Assembly (NCBI GenBank): GCA_001898405.1
Contig: MKTW01000002.1
Coordinates: forward strand, 1,719 to 65,718
Direction: 5' to 3'
From: Sphingobacteriales bacterium 44-61
Lineage (GTDB): Bacteria; Bacteroidota; Bacteroidia; Chitinophagales; Chitinophagaceae
Length of the DNA: 64,000 bases
Shown: in pieces, positions 17,966 to 24,649 of the stretch
How positions within the stretch are numbered: position 1 is the first letter of the stretch
Layout of the letters: the number at the start of each line of letters is the position of its first letter
The notes under the pieces: model-generated
Told to the model about the DNA's origin: nothing
Seen by the model: the letters and a program-made list of their open reading frames with translations, nothing else
Databases searched by the model: none
Translations under genes and position numbers: made by a program

Positions 17966-18889
17966 ATGTTTGATACAATTAAAGAAATTACTTTAAATTC
18001 CGTTGAAGAGCTTTTTGAGGCTATCAATCCTGTTAGTCTTTCTCATAATGGTATTGATATGAATGATTATATTTTTAGAGGCGAAGGAAGTTTGTATTTT
18101 AAACTTATACCGTCGGCGTGTAGGGAAAGTAGCAGGAAAGCTCTCGAGGATATATCAGATTATAGAATAGTAAACTCCTATAAAATTGATAAGCATGTAA
18201 CTTATACTCGCGAACTTAGAGTGCTTAGAAAATTCTATATCAACTCAGACATTCAGGGGCTGAAGATTCCAGACATAAATATTTGGAGAGAGGGGATTGT
18301 TAATAGGTATTCAGACCCTGTCCATTTGGGAATTGAATCTGGAGAAAGAAAATGGATGATACCCGAGTTATACGAGGTTGCGGCGTTGGCACAACACTAT
18401 GGACTCCCAACAAGGCTATTAGATTGGAGCTATAATGTTTATACTTCACTTTTTTTTGCCGCAAATGGGGCATTAGATTGTTATTCCCCTACAGATTACT
18501 TTACCTTATATTTTTTGAACCAAGCCCGCATATCGTCAATACAGGGATATCACGATAAAAATCTTGAATTAATTAGACCAATCTATTCAGGCAATGAGAA
18601 TCTAAAGGCTCAAGAGGGTTTGTTTACTGTTAGAAAGCTTATTTCACCTGAAGATGATCAAATTCCTTTGGATGTGTATCTACAAAATAGTTCCAATAAT
18701 TTTTCACCTGGGAATTTAATCCTAAAATTCCTGATCCCGCACCCTGAATGTTTTTTGACATTAAAAGCATTAGACGGATTGGGAGTAAATGAAATGAAAT
18801 TATTTCCTGGGTTTGAGGGAGTTGTTAAATACGAGAAACGTATTTCACAAGATTTTTCTGCTAATGAAAGAATCAGATTGAGATTTTAA
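17966..18889 (+). CDS. FRG domain-containing protein
   Basis: 307 residues. YIFRGE at residues 35-40 is the name-giving FRG motif, and AQHYGLPTRLLDWS at 142-155 is the second conserved block; a late FPGFEGVVKY completes the pattern of PF08867. FRG proteins are repeatedly seen in anti-phage islands, with unknown chemistry. It is the third gene of the operon and is followed by a 30-bp perfect palindrome 52 bp later. Confidence 0.88.
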   Translation: MFDTIKEITLNSVEELFEAINPVSLSHNGIDMNDYIFRGEGSLYFKLIPSACRESSRKALEDISDYRIVNSYKIDKHVTYTRELRVLRKFYINSDIQGLKIPDINIWREGIVNRYSDPVHLGIESGERKWMIPELYEVAALAQHYGLPTRLLDWSYNVYTSLFFAANGALDCYSPTDYFTLYFLNQARISSIQGYHDKNLELIRPIYSGNENLKAQEGLFTVRKLISPEDDQIPLDVYLQNSSNNFSPGNLILKFLIPHPECFLTLKALDGLGVNEMKLFPGFEGVVKYEKRISQDFSANERIRLRF

Positions 18890-18940
18890 TGGTTTATCTT
18901 TTCAAACTTATTTATTGATTGAGCAGATGAACCTCTGCGC

Positions 18941-18970
18941 GTCTAGCCTCTAATATATTAGAGGCTAGAC
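18941..18970. repeat. 30-bp perfect palindrome
   Basis: GTCTAGCCTCTAATA is followed directly by its exact reverse complement, with no spacer. There is no T-run on either side. It could be an operator, a recombination site or a weak terminator. Confidence 0.9.
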
Positions 18971-19169
18971 TCTGCTATATATTCCATAGATGATCTTATT
19001 TCTCTAAACCTCTCAGAAGTATTGATTTAATCAGCATTTAGCATTCAATACCTATTTCTTTTACTAAAGATTTAAATCCGAAAAGCCGCTTTCAGGAATA
19101 GTGATATATAGACTTAATAGGTCTAAAATCTAACTTTTAATCTTAACTATCAAAAAATGCGAACTAATT

Positions 19170-19523
19170 ATGCAATCATATTTTTTTATCCACCTTAATA
19201 AGAGGTTTGTTCGGGTTAATGTCAAGGATATCCGGTATGTTTTATCTATTCACCATCACATAAAAATCTTTACCGATCGGGAGGTTTTAATGCCTCATCT
19301 TAGCTTGAAGCAGCTTGAAGAAGTGTTGCCAGATAATTCTTTTGTCAGGGTGAATAGAGGCACACTTATTTCTCTGGATCGGGTACTATTCTTTGATAAA
19401 GACACCGTATTTATTAAAGATGCCTGTTTTTCTTTCAGTGACAAATTCAAGAAGGAGTTTGATAGTAAAATAACGGTGATGCTTCACCAGGAAGCTAAAT
19501 CAGAGGAAAAACAAAAAGAATAG
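19170..19523 (+). CDS. Stand-alone LytTR DNA-binding protein
   Basis: 117 residues that are almost entirely a LytTR domain: [17 protein letters not shown], then [25 protein letters not shown] and FSDKFKKEF. No receiver domain is fused. LytTR proteins bind promoter DNA; the gene sits 40 bp before the orphan RHS tip and is probably co-transcribed with it, so it may control the tip. That link is inference. Confidence 0.88.
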   Translation: MQSYFFIHLNKRFVRVNVKDIRYVLSIHHHIKIFTDREVLMPHLSLKQLEEVLPDNSFVRVNRGTLISLDRVLFFDKDTVFIKDACFSFSDKFKKEFDSKITVMLHQEAKSEEKQKE

Positions 19524-19566
19524 TTCACAGCCTATTCTTTTCCAAATCAGGAAGTTAAACCAGAAT

Positions 19567-19704
19567 GGATATTTGTATATTTATACCAGTAATGAGACCA
19601 GTTACGATGTGTTCTTTGATAACCTGCAGGTGACCCATATAAGAGGGCCACTGCTGGAAGAAACCCATTACTATCCGTTTGGGTTGACGATGGCGGGGAT
19701 CAGT
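19567..19704 (+). repeat. RHS core direct repeat, copy 2
   Basis: Partner of 2371-2508, 17196 bases away. It forms the 5' edge of the orphan tip. Confidence 0.95.
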
Positions 19705-20550
19705 TCTAAGGCGTTGGAGTTCGGAAATCCGGAGAATAAATACAAGTATAACGGTATAGAGAAAGAAAGTGATTTGGGGATTGAAGTATATGATGCTCAA
19801 CTACGAGAACTGGATGGACAAACGGGAAGATGGTGGCAGATAGACCCTGTTACAGAAGGCTATGAAGATATATCTCCTTACGCTTCCATGTACAATAATC
19901 CTATACGTTATAGTGACCCTCTTGGCAATGAAGGGGAGGATTGTTGTGGGTGGCTTCTTGATGCTGGAGAGAAATTATTAATCTCTGGTGCTGGGCTTCT
20001 CAATGGAGCTGCCAACACGTTATCCTTTGGGTTAATATCCTCAGACCCGTTCAATTTTAGGGATAAATTGAGTGATGAGAATAGGATGTGGTATGATAAC
20101 GCGGTGACAGTAGGGAAAGTTGGGATAGCAGTAGTTCCCGGTGGAAAAACTTCAGGTAGTGGCCCTAAAGCACCGGCTGTTGAAATGGTACCTGTGGAAG
20201 GACCTGCAATAAAAATACAAGTTGAACCTTCACCTACAACTACAACACCGAGTTTACCTAAGCCAAAACCAAGTGCCTCTCAACCAAAGCCGAACTCTAA
20301 GGTTGATGGAGTAATATATGAAGTGCCTGGTTCGGCAACCTCGACAGGAAAACCTTACATTGGAAGAACAAAACATAATACACCTTCTCAAAGAAGGTCT
20401 GATGGCGGTAGGGATAGGAAACAAGCAAAGGTTGTTGATACATATGATTCTAATAATACAACGGAAGGTAGGATAAAAGAACAAAAGAAGATTGACGAAA
20501 AAGGATTAGATAAGCTTGATAATAAGCGTAATGAAATCAAAAAAGACTAA
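19573..20550 (+). CDS. Orphan RHS tip with GIY-YIG-like nuclease toxin
   Basis: The frame opens without an ATG; the listed start is a TTG that is just a leucine codon in the intact RHS gene, so this is best seen as a silent or orphan cassette. It carries only the last RHS core part ([20 protein letters not shown], then [10 protein letters not shown]). A proline-rich linker ([15 protein letters not shown]) is followed by a C-terminal domain with VIYEVPG and KPYIGRT, a later Arg (RSDGG) and Glu (TTEGRIKEQ), which is the GIY-YIG nuclease layout seen in bacterial toxins. It should cut DNA in a target cell if attached to a delivery shell. An immunity candidate starts 5 bp after the stop. Confidence 0.8.
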   Translation: MYIYTSNETSYDVFFDNLQVTHIRGPLLEETHYYPFGLTMAGISSKALEFGNPENKYKYNGIEKESDLGIEVYDAQLRELDGQTGRWWQIDPVTEGYEDISPYASMYNNPIRYSDPLGNEGEDCCGWLLDAGEKLLISGAGLLNGAANTLSFGLISSDPFNFRDKLSDENRMWYDNAVTVGKVGIAVVPGGKTSGSGPKAPAVEMVPVEGPAIKIQVEPSPTTTTPSLPKPKPSASQPKPNSKVDGVIYEVPGSATSTGKPYIGRTKHNTPSQRRSDGGRDRKQAKVVDTYDSNNTTEGRIKEQKKIDEKGLDKLDNKRNEIKKD

Positions 20551-20554
20551 CAAA

Positions 20555-21145
20555 ATGGTGAATGAATATTTATCTTTCTGGCAATGGTTTGTAGAAAGCC
20601 GTCATCAGATTGAGACAATAACCTCTGGTTCCTCGATTGTTGCTGATATAGACAGAAGGATTACAGCCCTGGGAGATTTTGTTTGGGAAGTGGGGCCCGG
20701 TAAAGTAAAAAGTAGCTCTTTTACACTTTCACCGGGAGGAGATGTTAATTTGCTTTCCAAAGCAAAAGTAATCGTGTCATATTCACCCAATCTTGAAGAC
20801 TGGGAATTTTATTATGCTCGTCAGGAAAAGACATGGTCAAATATTGTCATTGTATCGGTTGATAATGAAAGGATATCCATAGATGTATCTCAATGGAAAT
20901 ATGTCCTTTTTAAGTATGAAGACTTAACGTTTGATGTGCTTTTGAAGCCATCGCCTTGGATGCCTATTTTAGAACAGGAAATAACCGGTATCTCAGAAAT
21001 GATCATTGATAATATTGTCGGAGAAGAGCTGAGATTACTTAGGCTTCCTTATATTGAAGTTGTTCGTGATTTTGATGCAGATATTGATGCTTCAAGTTCG
21101 CATCTAATAAACTTTAAAGAACATATTAACTCTTTGTTAAAATAA
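20555..21145 (+). CDS. Candidate immunity protein for GIY-YIG toxin
   Basis: 196 residues from the ATG at 20555, 4 bases after the toxin stop; an in-frame ATG at 20531 would overlap the toxin. The protein is acidic and soluble (WQWFVESRHQIE at the start, then strand-rich VIVSYSPNLEDWEFYYAR and PWMPILEQEITG). I do not recognise a family, but RHS nuclease tips are followed by such acidic partners. A terminator lies 44 bp after the stop. Confidence 0.75.
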   Translation: MVNEYLSFWQWFVESRHQIETITSGSSIVADIDRRITALGDFVWEVGPGKVKSSSFTLSPGGDVNLLSKAKVIVSYSPNLEDWEFYYARQEKTWSNIVIVSVDNERISIDVSQWKYVLFKYEDLTFDVLLKPSPWMPILEQEITGISEMIIDNIVGEELRLLRLPYIEVVRDFDADIDASSSHLINFKEHINSLLK

Positions 21146-21189
21146 CTGCGAATATCAGACTTCAGAGCACTCACAAAGATTCAATACCG

Positions 21190-21212
21190 CCACTCTTCGG
21201 AGTGGTTTTTTT
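21190..21212 (+). terminator. Intrinsic terminator after orphan toxin-immunity pair
   Basis: The stem, TTCG loop and seven T are identical to those at 4702-4724. After each copy, similar AT-rich DNA leads to an ATG (4745 and 21232). Confidence 0.9.
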
Positions 21213-21250
21213 ATGCTCAAAATTTTATACTATGAGTGCAAGCGCCGGTG

Positions 21251-21334
21251 AAGTTGACCATCCTTGGCCGGTTTAAGTTGACCAGAGCAGGCCGGTTCAA
21301 ACTGACCACCTTTGGCCGGAGCAAATTGACCACC
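21251..21334 (+). repeat. Multiple TTGACCA transposase-binding repeats, IS21 left end
   Basis: Four copies of AARYTGACCA spaced about 24 bp apart, with GGCCGG in between. Two copies in inverse orientation are at the right end (about 23802-23837). Confidence 0.85.
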
Positions 21335-21394
21335 CTTTAAGAAGATTGTTCATGTTGTTAGGAGCGATTATGTTGAGTTTAAAACTCAACAGTA

Positions 21395-22945
21395 ATGGCA
21401 AACAATCCGATCGGCATGATTAAGATTAGACAAATTCTACGTTTACAAAGTCAGGGATGCAGCAAACTCCAGATAGCTGCACAAACAGGAATAGCCCGTA
21501 ATACACTTAAAAAATACATCAGGGAATTTATTTCTTCGGGATTAACATTCGAGGAGATCAATGAACTGAGCGATAAAGAGCTGGAGGATTTATTTGTAAA
21601 GCCGGAAGACACACCGCTGAATGAACGTCTGCAAACGCTGTTTAGCCTTTTTCCTGCCATTGATAAGGAGTTAAAGAAGAAGGGAGTTACCCGCCAGCTA
21701 TTATGGGAAGAATATAAGCGCAATCACCCGGATGGTGTAGGCAAGAGCCAGTTCAAGCATTATTTTGCTCAGTGGAAAGCGCAAGTAAATCCAACCATGC
21801 ACATGGAGCATAAGGCTGGTGACAAGCTCTATATTGATTTTGCAGGAGATAAGCTGAGCATTATTGATCAGCAAACAGGTGAGTTAAAACCTGTAGAAGT
21901 CTTTGTTGCTATTTTGGGAGCAAGTCTGTTGACTTATGTGGAAGCTGTTATGACACAGCAAAAGGAGGATTTTATTTTTGCCTGTGAGAATGCGTTGCAT
22001 TACTGTAATGGCGTGCCTGCAGCGATAGTTCCTGACAATTTAAAATCAGCAGTGACCAAAAGCAGCAAGTATGAGCCTACTCTCAATGAAACCTTTGCTG
22101 ACTTTGCAGACCATTATGGAACTGCCATTCTTCCGGCAAGGGCCTACCGGCCACGGGACAAAGCACTCGTTGAAAACGCAGTAAGGATCATCTATAGCAG
22201 GATCTATGTAAAAGTAAAAAGGAGTGAATATTACTCGTTGAAGGAACTCAATGCTGCTATACTTGCTGCACTGGAAGAACATAACAATGTTCCCTTAAGA
22301 GGAAGAAATTACAGCCGGCGGCAACAGTTTAATGAAGTAGAACGCAGTGCGCTGATGCCTTTACCCGCATTACGCTATGAACTCAAAAAGCACCAGTATG
22401 CAACGGTAGCCAAAAACGGACATGTGGGACTTAGCGCCGACAAACACTATTACAGCGTTCCCTACCGGTTTATTGGTAAAAAAGTAAAGCTGCTATACTC
22501 CCGGCACAGCGTGGAAATTTATTATAACTATGAACGTATTGCGCTGCATGAGCGTGTAAAAAGTCCTTACCAGTATACGACCGAAAAGGATCATATGGCT
22601 TCTGCACACCGTTTTGTAAGCGAGTGGACGCCGGATCGTTTTATCTGTTGGGCAGCAAGCATCCATGAAGATGTAAGGCTATATGTATTAAAAGTGCTGG
22701 ATCGCAAACAACATCCCGAACAGGCCTACAAATCCTGCCTTGGCATATTAGGCTTGGCAAAAAAAGTAGGGAATGAACGGTTGATCAAAGCCTGCCAGCG
22801 GGCTCTTGGCTATGGAGCTTACAATTATAAAACTATACAGAAGATACTGGAAACGCAGCTTGATCTGCGCGACGCGCCGGATGAAACTGACCAGCTCCAA
22901 ATGCCCTTCCATGATAATATCCGTGGAGAAAATTATTATCAATAA
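21395..22945 (+). CDS. istA: IS21 transposase IstA
   Basis: 516 residues. An N-terminal helix-turn-helix (LQSQGCSKLQIAAQTGIARNTLKKYI) is followed by an rve/DDE core: D in LYIDFAGD, D in IVPDNLKSAV and E in ALVENAVRIIYSRI. A C-terminal beta domain with HYYSVPYRFIGKKVKL closes the protein. It cuts and joins the element ends and works with IstB, whose gene begins 25 bp downstream. Length is usual for the family and the gene looks intact. Confidence 0.97.
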   Translation: MANNPIGMIKIRQILRLQSQGCSKLQIAAQTGIARNTLKKYIREFISSGLTFEEINELSDKELEDLFVKPEDTPLNERLQTLFSLFPAIDKELKKKGVTRQLLWEEYKRNHPDGVGKSQFKHYFAQWKAQVNPTMHMEHKAGDKLYIDFAGDKLSIIDQQTGELKPVEVFVAILGASLLTYVEAVMTQQKEDFIFACENALHYCNGVPAAIVPDNLKSAVTKSSKYEPTLNETFADFADHYGTAILPARAYRPRDKALVENAVRIIYSRIYVKVKRSEYYSLKELNAAILAALEEHNNVPLRGRNYSRRQQFNEVERSALMPLPALRYELKKHQYATVAKNGHVGLSADKHYYSVPYRFIGKKVKLLYSRHSVEIYYNYERIALHERVKSPYQYTTEKDHMASAHRFVSEWTPDRFICWAASIHEDVRLYVLKVLDRKQHPEQAYKSCLGILGLAKKVGNERLIKACQRALGYGAYNYKTIQKILETQLDLRDAPDETDQLQMPFHDNIRGENYYQ

Positions 22946-22970
22946 CTCAAAACCAATAAAACTCAAAACA

Positions 22971-23717
22971 ATGAACGAAGCAACACTGGACAAAATGCGA
23001 AAGATGAAGCTGCTGGGTATGTACCGGGCTTTTAAGACCGATCTGGAAACACCAACCGATGCAGCCTATACTCCCGACGAGATCATTGCCCATCTGATAG
23101 ACGCGGAATGGGATGAGCGACAGCACCGCAGGGTTGAACAAAAAATAAAGAATGCCCGCTTCCGCTATAAGGCAGCTTTGGAAGACCTGCATTATAATAC
23201 AGGCCGTAACATTGATAAAAACCAGATCATGCGCTTTGCGGATTGCAGTTTTATAGATAAAGCTGAATGTATACTTATTACCGGCAGTACAGGCATCGGC
23301 AAAAGCTATATTGCATCGGCACTTGGGTATCATGCCTGCAGCATGGGATACAAAGCGGTATACTATAATGTTCCCAAACTATTTACCCAACTCAAAATGA
23401 GTAAAGCTGATGGCTCATACCTTAAAGAGATCGGCAGAATAGAACGTCAGCATCTATTGATACTTGACGACTTTGGCATACAGCCTTTTGATGCTCAAAG
23501 CCGGGTGGCATTAATGGAACTGATAGAAGACCGGCACGGAAAAGGCGCTTTGATTATTACATCCCAGGTACCGGTAAACAAATGGTATGATGTTATAGGA
23601 GAACAAACTATTGCAGATGCTATACTGGATAGAATCGTACACAACGCTCATCGTCTTGAACTAAAAGGTGAATCCATGAGAAAAAAACGAGTCAGCGAAA
23701 ATGAACTTATTAATTAA
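22971..23717 (+). CDS. istB: IS21 helper ATPase IstB
   Basis: 248 residues from ATG 22971; a frame open further upstream overlaps istA and is not needed. Walker A GSTGIGKSY and Walker B LLILDDFGIQPF are present, as in the DnaA-like AAA+ family that chooses the target and activates IstA. The end NAHRLELKGESMRKKR is typical of IstB. Confidence 0.97.
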   Translation: MNEATLDKMRKMKLLGMYRAFKTDLETPTDAAYTPDEIIAHLIDAEWDERQHRRVEQKIKNARFRYKAALEDLHYNTGRNIDKNQIMRFADCSFIDKAECILITGSTGIGKSYIASALGYHACSMGYKAVYYNVPKLFTQLKMSKADGSYLKEIGRIERQHLLILDDFGIQPFDAQSRVALMELIEDRHGKGALIITSQVPVNKWYDVIGEQTIADAILDRIVHNAHRLELKGESMRKKRVSENELIN

Positions 23718-23850
23718 ATTTGTTACTGAACGCTAAAAAAGACAATTGAAATTTTTAACCACTAACACACCTGAACAACCAAATCTTCGCCAGCAAAACA
23801 GGTGGTCAATTTGCCTCGGCCTGAGGTGGTCAATTTAATCGGCGCTTCCA

Positions 23851-23971
23851 CTCTAATAACTGTATTTTTTGGGATGAAGGTTTGCTTGTTGTTAACTCCG
23901 ATATTTTTTCGATTGAGCAAAGTATTGCCAGGGACAATAAGCTCCAACGATTCTTAGATAAGCTGGAGTAA
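23851..23971 (+). pseudogene. 3' remnant of a gene cut by IS21
   Basis: Directly after the right end, the plus strand reads SNNCIFWDEGLLVVNSDI then FSIEQSIARDNKLQRFLDKLE and stops at 23969-23971. It is a convincing C-terminal end with no start of its own. The 5' part is not present left of the IS, where only an ATG follows the terminator, so the rest has been lost. Family unknown; the place suggests an immunity or RHS-linked gene. Confidence 0.6.
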
Positions 23972-23983
23972 AGGTGTTTCAAG

Positions 23984-24214
23984 GTGAAAGAGAATTTTAA
24001 AACAATGGTTGATTTATACCCACCAGAAAAATTTTTAGGTGACAGAGCTTTACCAGCTATCACTATCTACGATAGAAAAAAAGCCTATAATTTTATTCAT
24101 AAAAAATCCATGTTTTTGGATACAGACGATAAATACTTACATATCGTTTTCTTCCCGGAAAACGAATTGGACGAGATCTCTTATATGTTTTCGCAAAAAG
24201 AGCCTATACTTTGA
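23984..24214 (+). CDS. Small hypothetical protein
   Basis: 76 residues from a GTG, or 69 from the ATG at 24005. Tyr- and charge-rich (ITIYDRKKAYNFIHKKSMF) with an acidic end. It lies 12 bp after the remnant stop and may have been its operon partner. No family recognised. Confidence 0.45.
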   Translation: MKENFKTMVDLYPPEKFLGDRALPAITIYDRKKAYNFIHKKSMFLDTDDKYLHIVFFPENELDEISYMFSQKEPIL

Positions 24215-24252
24215 CAATAACCCTTGAACCACCCATGAATAAATTAAAGAAT

Positions 24253-24278
24253 AAAAAAAGGCCATTCTTCGAATGACC
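24253..24278 (-). terminator. Terminator of tRNA-Arg
   Basis: On the minus strand GGTCATTC pairs with GAATGGCC and is followed by seven T, directly after the tRNA. Confidence 0.85.
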
Positions 24279-24283
24279 TCTCG

Positions 24284-24357
24284 TGATCCGGATTGGATTC
24301 AAACCAATGACCTACTGCTTAGAAGGCAGTTGCTCTATTCAACTGAGCTACCGGACC
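24284..24357 (-). tRNA. tRNA-Arg (UCU)
   Basis: The minus strand folds as a full cloverleaf of 74 nt. The acceptor GGTCCGG pairs with CCGGATC (one G-U), the anticodon loop is CTTCTAA with anticodon TCT, and the T arm is TTGGTTTGAATCCAA. The discriminator is A and CCA is not encoded. Its 3' end faces the accessory region. Confidence 0.95.
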
Positions 24358-24607
24358 GGTTTTAAAGCAGGGCGCAAAGATAAGACCGGGAAACTTTTCC
24401 GGCAAATAAACTTCTCTATCCAGCCCGCTGAATTACAACACCTAACGAATTATTGAACATTTTATCCACGACCAGCCAATCCGACACCTCAAACCTTCCA
24501 TTCCACCCACATGCCCCCCTCAAAAACATCGTCCAATTTATTTCTTCAACTCAATTGCAAGACTAAAACCGCTTATCCAATCGCTTAAAAACACCTTATT
24601 ATTTCTC

Positions 24608-24615
24608 TATATTTG
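24608..24615 (+). promoter_or_regulatory. -7 box of S9 peptidase promoter
   Basis: TATATTTG fits TAnnTTTG and ends 34 bases before the ATG at 24650. I see no clean TTG at the -33 position. Confidence 0.5.
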
Positions 24616-24649
24616 AAAATTGTCAACCAAACTAAATTTGTTAAGGCTT

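Larger units (their letters stand above)
21237..23850 (+). mobile_element. IS21-family insertion sequence
   Basis: The element is 2.6 kb long with istA and istB. Its ends match in inverted orientation: TGCAAGCGCCG at the left and, on the other strand, TGGAAGCGCCG at the right. Just inside lie repeated transposase sites built on TTGACCA. I find no clear target duplication; the left flank ends in ACTATGAG and the right begins with CTCTAATA. Confidence 0.92.
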
